A stretch of DNA of 64,000 bases. Origin: Arthrobacter livingstonensis (GTDB taxonomy: Bacteria; Actinomycetota; Actinomycetes; Actinomycetales; Micrococcaceae). Below, one piece after another: positions 17,801-25,849 of the stretch. Under the pieces are notes generated by a model. That model ran no database searches. It was given only the letters and a program-made list of their open reading frames with translations, and was not told the origin of the DNA. Location of the stretch: NCBI RefSeq assembly GCF_003219815.1, contig NZ_QJVD01000004.1, positions 124,001 to 188,000 of the forward strand, written 5' to 3'. The position numbers and the translations under genes are program-made. Each line of letters starts with the position of its first letter. Position 1 is the stretch's first letter.

Positions 17801-18034
17801 GTGCAGCAGGAATCCGGTGGCCTGGACATTGAAACGTTGTTCGTGGACGAGGGCTTTGGCAGCCTGGACGAGGAGTCGCTGGACCAGGTCATGGACGCGC
17901 TGGAAGGGCTGCGCGACGGCGGCCGGGTGGTGGGGCTGGTCAGCCACGTGGCCGAGATGAAGACGCGCATCCCCGTGCACCTCCAGGTCACCAAGGGCCG
18001 GGCAGGGTCAACATTGACCCTGGAGTCGGTGTGA
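14807..18034 (+). CDS. sbcC: Exonuclease SbcCD subunit C (SMC-like ATPase)
   Basis: The Rad50-like ATPase partner of SbcD, 1075 residues. Walker A NGATGAGKT is at about 34-42, two long alanine-rich coiled-coil arms flank the zinc hook CQVC (Cys586 and Cys589), and the signature LSGGESF (about 979) and Walker B LFVDEGFGSLDEE (about 1012) lie at the C-terminus. The first coiled-coil arm contains short tandem duplications not expected in the family: a repeated RLPVAD/GLPVAD segment near residue 260 and a GAGAGAG run near 415, encoded by repeated hexamers. These look like local slippage products tolerated in the arm. Confidence 0.93.
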   Translation: MRIHRLEIQAFGPFAGRETVDFDALGAQGLFLLNGATGAGKTSVLDAVAYSLYGQIPGARRNTLKNLRSHHAAEGDGPEVVCEFSAGGRRLEVRRSPEWMRPAKRGTGTTREQASTQLREFVDGEWVALSQRNDEAASEIQRLLGMNMEQFTKVILLAQGEFAAFLRASAKDREELLEKLFGTEIYQGLEARLTADAREAGAAVQSGLAQLAAHEALARSQAAAVLESAGFPAEPDGDMEADAAGAGGAGQAGDGSGRLPVADRSGGLPVADGANAVAKGEAGSLESSGAELFAWLSESLGAAVQRASDDVAANELLATEAAGAVAAAEQRQARHALRDAALAEQARVAAMASEAARWDGALTSHHEAQVLAAVVAAAADTSQAHDAAKTAAGRAGAAFAANGLAAGLAESLHGAGAGAGAGDGTAEAESWPSLPLLAAVETELAGQLAVVAAAIPVEQRLARAAVDLAKGEKALAAATRDVAAQQDAETRGRTRLVEVKTGLATLREDAVPVQHATDHHEAASRLVVSIGQHADQSAVVERLAAKDLAVRENAVAAKQAWLDAVELRHSLAAGELAALLVDGEPCQVCGSTVHPSPSELAGSGAEAVQAERKAKAASQAAEKLAADSHAVLSEARQLLAVLAERGGDGVAAEAEAAVVHARNALESAVAAAARLEALSGEAESVETGVARAQTALLAASRQVASLTAGNAALAQEAGQLERDLAAARAGHASLAGRQKAVDAARHATSALMNARRQQDSAAAAGSAAASALSVALADSAFADAAQVRDALLDKSEAAAMAEQLAAFKRAGTLNAAQLERAEIAEAAQEAAQGVRAPDEADLAEYRDEARRRGAAAQAAGVRLGLARKAGEQVAQTAAAFESREALVAPLRERAALLAGLAEAVRGAGDNQLKMTLTSYVLAARLEQVAMAASVRLSTMSGQRYTLSHTDAKAGGNRKSGLGLEVVDEWTQRSRDTSTLSGGESFMASLALALGLADVVQQESGGLDIETLFVDEGFGSLDEESLDQVMDALEGLRDGGRVVGLVSHVAEMKTRIPVHLQVTKGRAGSTLTLESV

Positions 18035-18191
18035 ACGGGGCAGGTGGGCCGGCCTGGAATGAGCGGGTCCGGTGGGCCGGGTGCGCCGCCTGGGCAAGGA
18101 CTGACGCCGGCCCGGTAGACTGGCAGTTGTATTTGGGTCGGGTGCACCGGGTGGCAGGGACGGTGCACACCATTTTGTTGACCGGAAAAGA

Positions 18192-19583
18192 ATGACCACC
18201 TCAAAGTCCCCGTCCGCCGGTTCCCCCGGCCCCCCGCACACCCCGCTTGGCAGCCCGGACCGGCTCCCGGACCCTTCGCTTGGCAGCCCCGGCCGGCTCC
18301 CGGACCCTTCGTCCGGCGCAAAGCCTGCCAAAAAAGTAAGCCGCTACGGCATGCTTCCGCGCCTGGCCGGAAACTCCTACATCCCGCTGGGCCTGTTTGC
18401 CCGCGTTCCCCTGGCCATGCTCACCATCGGGGTGCTCACGCTGGTCACCGCCCTCAGCGGGTCCTACGCCATTGGCGGCTTTGCCGCCGGTGCCGTGGGT
18501 GTCGGCGCAGCCATCGGGGCACCGCTGATCGGCTACCTGGCCGACCGGCTGGGCCAAAAGCCCGTCCTGATTGTCTCGGCGGTGGCGAACGCACTCATCG
18601 TCAGCGCCGTCGTCGTGCTCGTATATGCCGCGGGTGAATTCACCGCCGGCGCCACGGCAGCCGTACTGGCCGCGACCCTGCTGGCAGGAGCCACCTCGCC
18701 GCAGGTGGGCCCGCTGTCCCGTGTGCGCTGGATGGCGCTCAGCAGAAAACTGCCCAAGGATCAGCGGGGCCCGCTGGTGGACACGGCGCTGTCGCTGGAA
18801 GGCACGGCGGACGAAATCACCTTCGTGCTGGGACCGGCCCTGGTGGGACTGTTGGCGTCGCTCGTGGCGCCGTGGCTGCCACTGCTGCTGGCCGCAGCCA
18901 TGACGATTTCGCTCGTGACCTTGTTTGCCATCCACCCCACCCACACTTCCGTCGCCGCCCGCTCCGGCGGGACCGCGGGCAATGCCGGCTACGTGCCCAG
19001 GGAATCGGTCAACTGGTTCAAGGTGGCCGTACCCGTGGCGGGCATGCTATGCATGGGAACATTCTTCGGCTCCTCCCAAACCGCACTGACCGCCTTTACC
19101 GGCGTGCACGGCTCGGTGGACCAGGCCGGTCTCATGTACGCGCTACTGGGCGCAAGCTCGGCCGTTGCCGCGCTGTCCGTGGCCTACTGGCCGGTGGCGT
19201 TCAGCCATGCCTGGCGGTGGGTGCTGACCGCTGGGCTCATGCTGGCCGGCTCCGCCGCGTTCTTCCTCCCGGACTCGTTGGCCGCCATGGTCATTGTGCT
19301 GTTGCTGGTGGGCATACCGGTGGGTCCCACCATGGTCACCATCTTCAGCGTGGGCAGCGTCATGGCCCCTCCGCAGTGGATGGGCACGGTCATGACGGCG
19401 CTGGCCAGCGGCATTGTTGCCGGGACCGCGCTGGGGTCCTCGATCTCCGGTGCGCTGGCACAGTCCGTGGGCTACCACGCGGCGTTCATTGTTCCCGTCG
19501 CCGCCGCCGGGGCGCTCCTGCTCCTGGGCATGGTGAGCGCCATTGTGCTGCGCCGGGGGAAGATTGCTCAGGACGCCTCGTAG
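18192..19583 (+). CDS. MFS transporter
   Basis: A 463-residue major facilitator protein. The N-terminal 50 residues are hydrophilic and Pro/Ser-rich with two near-copies of SPxRLPDPS, then about 12 membrane segments follow. The motif A region reads GYLADRLGQKPVL between helices 2 and 3. The substrate cannot be named; similar actinobacterial proteins are annotated as drug or sugar efflux permeases. ATG 18192 has only a weak ribosome site (GGAAAAG); a TAGACT -10 box occurs at about 18116. The 3' end overlaps the convergent zinc-ribbon gene by 16 bp. Confidence 0.85.
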   Translation: MTTSKSPSAGSPGPPHTPLGSPDRLPDPSLGSPGRLPDPSSGAKPAKKVSRYGMLPRLAGNSYIPLGLFARVPLAMLTIGVLTLVTALSGSYAIGGFAAGAVGVGAAIGAPLIGYLADRLGQKPVLIVSAVANALIVSAVVVLVYAAGEFTAGATAAVLAATLLAGATSPQVGPLSRVRWMALSRKLPKDQRGPLVDTALSLEGTADEITFVLGPALVGLLASLVAPWLPLLLAAAMTISLVTLFAIHPTHTSVAARSGGTAGNAGYVPRESVNWFKVAVPVAGMLCMGTFFGSSQTALTAFTGVHGSVDQAGLMYALLGASSAVAALSVAYWPVAFSHAWRWVLTAGLMLAGSAAFFLPDSLAAMVIVLLLVGIPVGPTMVTIFSVGSVMAPPQWMGTVMTALASGIVAGTALGSSISGALAQSVGYHAAFIVPVAAAGALLLLGMVSAIVLRRGKIAQDAS

Positions 19584-19873
19584 TAGCTGGCGTCGCCCAC
19601 GCTGGCTTGCGGGTGGCCGGTCCGTGTCAGGGCGGCCATGAATTCCGGCTTGATCTCGGATTCATTGACCAGGTGCCCATAGATGGAGTCGCATTCGGAG
19701 CAGAAGTAGGTGACGTCGAGGTAGTGTGCCGGGGCCCAGTGCCGGCGGCGGGCAGCCTCGATGAAAATGAATGAATCCGTGCCGCAGTGGTCGCACCAAA
19801 TCGGGTAGGACGTCTCATCCTCGATCATTGCGCCCAGCGCCGATTGGTCGATGTGTCGCTGTTTTCCTGGCAT
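19568..19873 (-). CDS. Small zinc-ribbon protein, unknown function
   Basis: A 101-residue protein with two CxxC pairs (IWCDHCGTD at about 26-31 and FCSECDSI at about 57-60) spaced like a zinc ribbon. I recognise it only as a conserved-looking actinobacterial hypothetical protein. ATG 19873 is preceded on its strand by AAAGGGTGAC. A promoter TGGACG-17-TAAAAT lies at 19922-19950. Its 3' end overlaps the convergent MFS gene by 16 bp. A nucleic-acid or protein-binding role is plausible but not shown. Confidence 0.75.
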   Translation of the reverse strand: MPGKQRHIDQSALGAMIEDETSYPIWCDHCGTDSFIFIEAARRRHWAPAHYLDVTYFCSECDSIYGHLVNESEIKPEFMAALTRTGHPQASVGDASYYEAS

Positions 19874-20120
19874 GGTTCGTCACCCTTTCCCGGCACGCGC
19901 GGGGGAGTTGTTGTGGTGATCATTTTAGATGGCCCGGCTGGGTACGTCCATGGAACATCCGGAGGCATTGCCATGAGGCAGCAAGTTGAGGGAAAGGGGA
20001 ACTGATGGTTACGTGGAGGGGCTGGTGCCTAGTCGGATGGAGGCCCGCCACGTCAGACGTTGCGAATAGTCCTCCCCGACCCCGCTCCGCCTACCTCGCG
20101 CACGGCCGGGGGCAGCTCTG

Positions 20121-20780
20121 CTACGCCAGCGCGCGCAGTGCCCCGATGAAGTCCCGGATGAGCTGGGGGTCCTTGACGCCGCGGCTCGATTCCACACCGC
20201 TGGAGACGTCCACTCCCGCCGGCCGCAGGGTGGTGGCCAGCTGCTCCACATTGTGCGGCGTGAGCCCTCCGGCCAGCAGCCAGAAGCCCGACGGCGGGCC
20301 GGCCTTCACTGCTGTCGTGTCAAAGGCCACGCCGGCGCCGGGTTCGACGGCGTCCAGCAGGATCCGCTCGGAATCCCACGCGACCTTGTCCGCTGCGTCC
20401 AAGGCATTGTAGGCAGCCGCCGAGAAGGCGCGGAGCGTGCGGAATCCTTCCCCGCGGAGGCGCACGATGTCCGCCATTGATTCGTTGCCGTGCAGCTGCA
20501 CGGTTGTCAGCTCCGCCCGGTGCGCGGTCTCCAGGACTTCGCCGAGTGGCTGGTTGCGGAACACTCCGACGGTTTCAACGCCGTGGGGCACTTCACGCCC
20601 GAGCCTGAACGCAAGGTCTGCGGTGACGGTGCGGGGGCTGCCCGGCGCGAAGACAAATCCGACGGCATCGGCCCCTGCGCCGGTGGCCGCGGCAACGGCT
20701 TCGGCGCTCTGCAGGCCGCAGATCTTGATGTACATTCCCGCCATCAGCGCCGTGTCCTCCATTTCATCCGGGGTTGCCAT
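20121..20780 (-). CDS. trpF: Phosphoribosylanthranilate isomerase
   Basis: TrpF, the isomerase step of tryptophan synthesis, a TIM barrel of about 205-219 residues. The catalytic cysteine is in YIKICGL, the catalytic aspartate in ILLDAVEPG, and the phosphate-binding ends in LAGGLTPHNV and VDVSSGVESS. The start is uncertain: the frame begins at ATG 20780, but Met16 (MYIKICGL, position 20735) with GGCGGGA before it is a plausible alternative. It stands apart from other trp genes, 16 bp after a phosphoribosyltransferase gene on the same strand. Many actinobacteria lack TrpF and use the bifunctional PriA, so its presence is notable. Confidence 0.9.
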   Translation of the reverse strand: MATPDEMEDTALMAGMYIKICGLQSAEAVAAATGAGADAVGFVFAPGSPRTVTADLAFRLGREVPHGVETVGVFRNQPLGEVLETAHRAELTTVQLHGNESMADIVRLRGEGFRTLRAFSAAAYNALDAADKVAWDSERILLDAVEPGAGVAFDTTAVKAGPPSGFWLLAGGLTPHNVEQLATTLRPAGVDVSSGVESSRGVKDPQLIRDFIGALRALA

Positions 20781-20796
20781 GCCCGGTTCCGGGACG

Positions 20797-21534
20797 TCAT
20801 TGCCATTTTAGCGGACCCGGATCCCCTGAATCCTCCGGGAGTGGCCCAGTGCCGGCCAACAGTGCCAGGACCTCGGCGTCGCCCACCTGGCCAAAGCGCA
20901 GGTACGCCTCACTCACGGCACGGAGGTTCGGCCACGGCTGCAGGCAGATCACCCTGTCGGCGTCACCGGCGAGCTCGGCGCAGCTGTGCCTGGGTGCCGC
21001 CGGCACGCACACGACCACGACGCCGGCACCGGCCTCCCGCATGAGGACGACGGCGGCGCGCATGGTGGCACCGGTGGCCAGCCCGTCGTCGCACAAAAGC
21101 ACTGTCCGTCCGGCGACGGGCGTTTGGGTTCCGTGGACGTACAGTCCCTGGCGCCTGGCCAGCTCGTCGCGTTCGCCGCGGTCCACCCCCTCCAGCTCGG
21201 CGAGGCCATAGCCGTGGCCGCGCAGCTCCCGGATGGTCCGTTCCAGGTGCACGGTGGAGGTGGCGCCGCCATAGGTGGCCACGGCACCAAAGGCCACCTC
21301 GGGTGAGCCGGGGACGCCCAGCTTGCGAACGACCATGACGCCGAGGGGACGACCAATGGCCCGCGCGACGGCCGCAGCAACGGGGACACCGCCGCGCGCG
21401 AGCCCCAACACCACGGTGCTGTCCACTCCCGGCATGTCCTTTCCGGGGTGCCGCAGGGCCCGCCCGAGACGGGTTCCGGCGTCGTTCCTGTCCAGAAAGG
21501 GCAGCCACGGCCGGGGTTCGGAGCTGTATCCCAT
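20797..21534 (-). CDS. Phosphoribosyltransferase-domain protein
   Basis: A 245-residue type I phosphoribosyltransferase domain protein. The PRPP-binding loop is VLLCDDGLATGATM (about 143-156) and the N-terminal part has LGLARGGVPVAAAVARAIGRPL, the pattern of predicted PRTases often annotated as erythromycin-esterase-associated or ComF-like proteins. The acceptor base or other substrate is unknown. The gene lies 17 bp after the alpha/beta hydrolase and 16 bp before trpF, so the three may share a transcript. The ATG at 21534 has only a weak ribosome site. Confidence 0.8.
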   Translation of the reverse strand: MGYSSEPRPWLPFLDRNDAGTRLGRALRHPGKDMPGVDSTVVLGLARGGVPVAAAVARAIGRPLGVMVVRKLGVPGSPEVAFGAVATYGGATSTVHLERTIRELRGHGYGLAELEGVDRGERDELARRQGLYVHGTQTPVAGRTVLLCDDGLATGATMRAAVVLMREAGAGVVVVCVPAAPRHSCAELAGDADRVICLQPWPNLRAVSEAYLRFGQVGDAEVLALLAGTGPLPEDSGDPGPLKWQ

Positions 21535-21551
21535 GCCGGCGGTGTCCCGGA

Positions 21552-22370
21552 TTACCCTAGAAACTCGATGGCGGCGTCCTTGAATTCCCGCGAGGTCACG
21601 ATGTTTTCATGGGTCCGCCCGGCAATGATGCGTTGTTCGGCACGGCCGCTGAGTTCGGCCAGCAGGGTCATCGCCTTGGCGCGTTCGTCCAGGTCGCCGG
21701 CCACCAGCAGGATCGGCATCTTCGGGACGGCGTCGGTGGGGTCGAACGGCTCCAGCTTCACGGCCTGGACCAGGGCCAGCAGGGCAAAGACGTCATTTGA
21801 CGGCACCAGCTGGGCCATGTTCAGCAGCCAGGCTGTGGACTTGTCTGCGATGGGGGTGCCATCGTTGAGGAAATTTTGAGCAGCTGCCAGGTCAAAGTCG
21901 GCCAGCACGTCGTGGGGGTTCGGGCCCCCCAGCACCATCCTGCGCACCAGCTCCGGCTGCGTGGCGCCAAACTCCCACGCCAGCCGCGAGCCCAGGGAAT
22001 ACCCGACCAGGTCCACGCCGGAACTGGGATCGCCGTCGCGCAGCGGGCGCACGCCCTCGTCGATGAGCACCTGCAGCAGGTCGGCGCGGATCTTCCCCGG
22101 CGTGTAGGAATCCAGGTCGTAGGGGGAGGTGCTCTTGCCGTGGCCGGGCAGGTCCACGGACAGAACGCGGCGTCCGGCGCGGTTCAGGGCGGCCACCCAG
22201 CCGCTCTTGACCCAGTTGAGGTCAATCGAGGAGGCAAAGCCGTGGATGAGAAATACCGGAGGGAGGTCCGCGGCGGTGTCAGGGTCAAAGGCGGCAACGT
22301 TCAGGCCGGCGCTGGCACCTTCAATGTTGTGCATGGCCACAGCGGCCTGGGGCTTGCCAGGGACAGACAT
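21552..22370 (-). CDS. Alpha/beta hydrolase
   Basis: A 272-residue alpha/beta hydrolase-fold enzyme. The oxyanion motif HGFASS, the nucleophile elbow GYSLGS, an acid in VAGDLDERA and the catalytic histidine in GRTHENIV are in the expected order. Specificity is unknown. The frame is open 33 codons further upstream, but ATG 22370 is preferred because GGGAAAGG lies 6 nt before it and it begins the conserved sequence. It is upstream of the PRTase and trpF on the same strand. Confidence 0.87.
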   Translation of the reverse strand: MSVPGKPQAAVAMHNIEGASAGLNVAAFDPDTAADLPPVFLIHGFASSIDLNWVKSGWVAALNRAGRRVLSVDLPGHGKSTSPYDLDSYTPGKIRADLLQVLIDEGVRPLRDGDPSSGVDLVGYSLGSRLAWEFGATQPELVRRMVLGGPNPHDVLADFDLAAAQNFLNDGTPIADKSTAWLLNMAQLVPSNDVFALLALVQAVKLEPFDPTDAVPKMPILLVAGDLDERAKAMTLLAELSGRAEQRIIAGRTHENIVTSREFKDAAIEFLG

Positions 22371-22514
22371 GGGTGACCTTTCCCGCGGTGGCGCGTGCCG
22401 CCGTCGTACATCCACAGTAGCGACATCAAGGCGCCAACTTCGGAACGGCATGCGCACCGTTGAGCACACCGTCCACCTGAGACGGTAGTCACAATATGCG
22501 GCGGAAGCAATTCC

Positions 22515-23915
22515 CTACGGCCGGCCGGCCGGGCGGTTGCGCTGGTGACGCTGTGCCAGCCAGCAGATGACGGCGATTCCCGCCACGAGCGAGAACGTCC
22601 CGTACAGCTGGGTCCGGCTTTGTTCGCCCAGGAATCCGACGGCAAAGATAGCGGCCAGCAGCACCAGCCCGAGAATTGTCAGGGCGGGAAAGGCCCTCAT
22701 TCGCAGCGGCAGTGCCGTGCCGCCCCGGTCGGCGCGGCGGCGCAGGATCAACTGGGAGACCAGCGCGATCCCCCAGACGATCAGGCAGGTGGAGCCCACC
22801 AGGTTCAACAGCGCGTCCAGGACCCGGCCGGGGAAGATGAGCTCCAGGACCACCGCCGCGAAGCCAAAGCTGACGGAAATGGCAACGGCCGCGAGGGGAA
22901 CCCGGCGGCGGGTGGTCCGGGCAAAGATGCGCGGTGCCTCGCCGCGTTCGGCCAGCGAGTAGATCATGCGGGAGGAGCCGTAGAGGTTGGCATTGAGCGC
23001 GGACAGCAGGGCGGCCACGGCAACGAGCGTGATGGCCGTGCCCGCCCACTTAATGCCGGCGGAGTTGAGGACGGCGGCGAACGGCGAGTCCAGGCCGGGT
23101 GAATTCCACGGCACAATGGCTGCGATGACAAAGATGGACCCGACGTAAAACACCAGGATGCGCCACACGACGGTGCGGACGGCGATGGCCACGCTGCGTT
23201 CGGGATTGGCCGTTTCGGCCGCGGCCACCGCCACGATTTCAGTGCCGCCAAAGGCAAAGATCACCACGAACAGCCCGGTGGCAATGCCGCTGAGGCCGTT
23301 GGGGGCAAAGCCGCCGTTGTTGGTGAAGTTGCCCAGCCCCGGAGATGCCGCCCCGGGGATCCAGCCCAGCAGCAGTGCGGCGCCAAAGGCCAGGAACAGC
23401 ACAATGGCCGCCACCTTGAGCAGGGCAAACCAAAACTCAAACTCGCCGTAGTTTTTCACGCTGGTCAGGTTGACCGCGGTGAACACCACCACGAAGATCA
23501 ACGTCAGCAACCAGACCGGCAGGACCGGCCAAATGGTTTCCAGCAGCGCGGCGGCACCCAGGGCCTCGGCGGCAATCACCACCACCAGCTGCAGCCACCA
23601 CAGCCAGCCCACCGTCGATCCGGCCACGGGGCCCAGCGCCTTTTGGGCATAGACGGAAAACGCGCCGGAGTTGGGGTTGGCCGCGGCCATTTCACCGAGC
23701 GCCCACATGACCAGGATGATCAGCGTGCCGGCGGCCAGGTAGGAAACCAGCACGGCGGGGCCCGCGGCTTCGATGCCCTTCCCCGAGCCCAGAAAGAGTC
23801 CGGCGCCGATGGCGCTGCCCAGCCCCATCATGGTCAGCTGGCGTTGTTTGAGGGAGTGCCCCAAGCCGCTTACGGCGGGTGGGGCTTCGGCGTCAGCGGA
23901 CTGCTGCGTGCTCAT
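22515..23915 (-). CDS. APC family amino acid permease
   Basis: A 466-residue amino acid-polyamine-organocation transporter of the AAT subgroup (GABA, proline, aromatic or asparagine permease-like). The hallmark LGSAIGAGLFLGSGKGI lies at about 32-48, SYLAAGTLIILVMWALGEMAAANPNSGAFS at helix 2, and about 12 membrane helices follow. The substrate cannot be assigned. The open frame extends 79 codons upstream without homology; ATG 23915 begins the natural protein with AAGG upstream. The promoter lies about 100 bp before it. Confidence 0.88.
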   Translation of the reverse strand: MSTQQSADAEAPPAVSGLGHSLKQRQLTMMGLGSAIGAGLFLGSGKGIEAAGPAVLVSYLAAGTLIILVMWALGEMAAANPNSGAFSVYAQKALGPVAGSTVGWLWWLQLVVVIAAEALGAAALLETIWPVLPVWLLTLIFVVVFTAVNLTSVKNYGEFEFWFALLKVAAIVLFLAFGAALLLGWIPGAASPGLGNFTNNGGFAPNGLSGIATGLFVVIFAFGGTEIVAVAAAETANPERSVAIAVRTVVWRILVFYVGSIFVIAAIVPWNSPGLDSPFAAVLNSAGIKWAGTAITLVAVAALLSALNANLYGSSRMIYSLAERGEAPRIFARTTRRRVPLAAVAISVSFGFAAVVLELIFPGRVLDALLNLVGSTCLIVWGIALVSQLILRRRADRGGTALPLRMRAFPALTILGLVLLAAIFAVGFLGEQSRTQLYGTFSLVAGIAVICWLAQRHQRNRPAGRP

Positions 23916-24021
23916 CGGCGGGTGGCCTTCTTCCGTGTTCCGGGCGGCTGTATTGCGGGCGGGTAGCTGCAGGCGGTTGGTTGCGGACAGCGGGGAGGGT
24001 TGCCGGCGTGGCCCCTGGGGA

Positions 24022-24051
24022 ATTATCCCCCATGGCCGGCGGTGCACCCAA
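24022..24051 (-). promoter_or_regulatory. Promoter of the APC permease with a symmetric -10 region
   Basis: On the minus strand TTGGGT (24051-24046) and GATAAT (24027-24022) are separated by 18 bp. The -10 box lies in the centre of a short palindrome, GGGGA-TAAT-TCCCC, which could be an operator. The start would give a leader of about 100 nt. Apart from this I see nothing else in 23916-24217. Confidence 0.5.
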
Positions 24052-24217
24052 GTTCGGTCCGGTGAGGGGGCGCCCAAGTGCGGTGTGGAGCCGGGGCGCC
24101 ACGGGACGAGCGGGCGCAGGGCGTGCGGATGCGGGAATTTGGCGCGCACCATTTAGGCATGTGCTGCCGCGGCACAGGCCCATTGCGGGAATTGGCCCGA
24201 AGCGGCATGGTGGGGTC

Positions 24218-24375
24218 ATGGACTTTGACCGCAGCATCGAGCCCGCTGACGTGCCCGCACCGCCCACACCCGATGAGGTGGCGGCTGCCTTTCCGGTGCC
24301 CCTGCTGACGTTCACCGGGCAGCCGGCACTGGAGGAGGCAGCCGCCAGCCGGTCCGGCGCGACATCCAACGGGGG
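24218..24375 (+). pseudogene. Probable N-terminal part of the next gene, out of frame
   Basis: ATG 24218 opens a frame with strongly GC-rich third positions (MDFDRSIEPADVPAPP...) that stays coding-like until about 24370, then becomes a shadow of the gene in the +1 frame. The switch point coincides with a run of five G at 24371-24375. One G fewer would join both parts into a single protein of about 253 residues. This is either a real frameshift or a sequence error. Confidence 0.55.
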
Positions 24376-24980
24376 TGACGGTCATGGCTGCCGCCACGTT
24401 TTCCTACACGGTGTGGCGGAACCCGGCGGACCGGGAGGATCCGGTGAACCTGGCGGATTTGCCGGACGACGTGCGGGCCCAACTGGAAATCGAGCCGCCG
24501 TGGCCGCTGCCGGACTGGCTGGTGCAATGGCGGGCCAGGATGCGCTACCCGCTGCTGGGGGATGCCGTGCGGACCACATGGACCCGCGGCGCGGAGCCGC
24601 GGCGCAGTGTTGAGGCGCTCGCCGTCGAACATCTCGACTACGTCGTGATGAATATGTCCCGGGATGAAAGCACCAGAGACCGGTCTTCTGGCTGGATGAG
24701 CCTTGATGAACTGCCAGCCGATGAGCTGTACCCTGAGGACTTGTTCCCTGGTGGACTGATTTCCCCCGGGCTGGCAGGACCGGCATCCAGCATCGAACGC
24801 GGCGTGGGCATCATGGTCGACGGCGCGCCCGTGCCCGGCGTGCGCCTCAACTCCGACCCCCATGTACTCGGGCTGGGAGTTGATCTGGGGGAGAAGTTCC
24901 TCACCGTTGTGATTCCACGGGAATGGCTGTCGCTGCTCAGGCTGGAATTCTCCACGAGGATCCCGGCTGCTGGGGCCTGA
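24375..24980 (+). CDS. Hypothetical protein (probably frameshifted at its 5' end)
   Basis: A 201-codon frame starting at GTG 24375, or ATG 24384, with GC-rich third positions. The product is soluble, with no membrane segment, signal or recognised motif; it is tryptophan- and proline-rich near the N-terminus (EIEPPWPLPDWLVQWRARMRYP) and acidic in the middle. No good ribosome site precedes it, and the coding signal continues upstream in another frame, so the annotated start is likely an artefact of a frameshift in the G5 run. I recognise no family. Confidence 0.6.
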   Translation: MTVMAAATFSYTVWRNPADREDPVNLADLPDDVRAQLEIEPPWPLPDWLVQWRARMRYPLLGDAVRTTWTRGAEPRRSVEALAVEHLDYVVMNMSRDESTRDRSSGWMSLDELPADELYPEDLFPGGLISPGLAGPASSIERGVGIMVDGAPVPGVRLNSDPHVLGLGVDLGEKFLTVVIPREWLSLLRLEFSTRIPAAGA

Positions 24981-25038
24981 TTGACGGAGCCTGATTGACG
25001 GCGCCGGGTTTTGGTTTCGACTTATTTAGCGAAAAGAT

Positions 25039-25094
25039 TTGATTCAGTTACCAAGGAGCCGTAAAATCAGTTGTAGTCAAAGTGACTTTAACTA
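25039..25094 (+). promoter_or_regulatory. nrtR promoter with 21-bp palindromic operator
   Basis: TTGATT (25039-25044) and TAAAAT (25062-25067) are spaced by 17 bp. Just downstream, over the predicted start point, 25074-25094 is an almost perfect palindrome: half-sites TAGTCAAAGT and ACTTTAACTA around a central G, with one mismatched pair. NrtR regulators bind 21-bp palindromes in front of NAD genes, so this is the expected autoregulatory and operon operator. Confidence 0.8.
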
Positions 25095-25114
25095 AGGAAG
25101 CGGGGTGATCGGGC

Positions 25115-25849
25115 ATGGAACGCCAATCATTTGCCAGTGCGGCCAACGTCAGCGAACGCCTGGCACAGCCTCCGGCGCTCGCCATCTCCACGGTCATCTT
25201 TGCGCTCCGGCCGAGTGAATCCAGCGGGCGGCCCACCTTGTGGCTGCCGCTGGTGCGCCGCATCCGTGAACCGTTCAAAGGATTGTGGGCACTGCCGGGC
25301 GGGCCGCTGACGCGGGCCGATTCACTCCAGGACGCTGCGGCACGCAACCTGCAGGACACGACGGGGCTGGCCCCCAGCTACCTGGAGCAGCTGTACGCGT
25401 TTGGCGGCCTGCACCGCTCGCCCAGCCAGCGCGTGGTCTCGATCGTGTACTGGGCCATGGTGCAGTCCGCAGAGGCAGCCATGGCCCGGGAGTCGGAAAA
25501 CGTGAAGTGGTTCCGCGCCGACGGACTGGACGCCCTGGCCTTTGACCACAGGCAAATCGTCGATTACGCGCTTTGGCGCCTGCGGAACAAGATGACGTAC
25601 GGCTCCATCGCCTACCACCTGTTGGGCGAAAAATTCACCTTGGCCCAGGTCCGCGAGGTGTATGAGGCCGTGCTGGACCGCACGGTGGACCCGGCCAACT
25701 TCCGCCGCCAGCTCAAGCAGACGGCCCACATCGAAGCCACGGACGAATACCTGCAGGGCGGCAAGCACCGGCCGCCCCGCCTGTACCGCTACACCGGGGC
25801 CACCTCCGAGTACTTCCCGGCCACCAACCCTCCCTCACCTAATGCGTGA
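25115..25849 (+). CDS. nrtR: Nudix-related transcriptional regulator NrtR
   Basis: NrtR, the repressor of NAD metabolism genes, 244 residues: an N-terminal Nudix fold (about 20-150) and a C-terminal winged helix (about 155-225, with LLGEKFTLAQVREVYEAVLD and NFRRQLKQT). The Nudix box is degenerate: GGPLTRADSLQDAAARNLQDTTGL has lost the catalytic REUxEE glutamates, as expected for the ligand-sensing, non-hydrolytic regulators, which respond to ADP-ribose-type NAD metabolites. It lies directly before nadABC. Its own operator covers the start site. The last codons (TNPPSPNA) are encoded by the first unit of a 32-bp tandem repeat. Confidence 0.92.
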   Translation: MERQSFASAANVSERLAQPPALAISTVIFALRPSESSGRPTLWLPLVRRIREPFKGLWALPGGPLTRADSLQDAAARNLQDTTGLAPSYLEQLYAFGGLHRSPSQRVVSIVYWAMVQSAEAAMARESENVKWFRADGLDALAFDHRQIVDYALWRLRNKMTYGSIAYHLLGEKFTLAQVREVYEAVLDRTVDPANFRRQLKQTAHIEATDEYLQGGKHRPPRLYRYTGATSEYFPATNPPSPNA

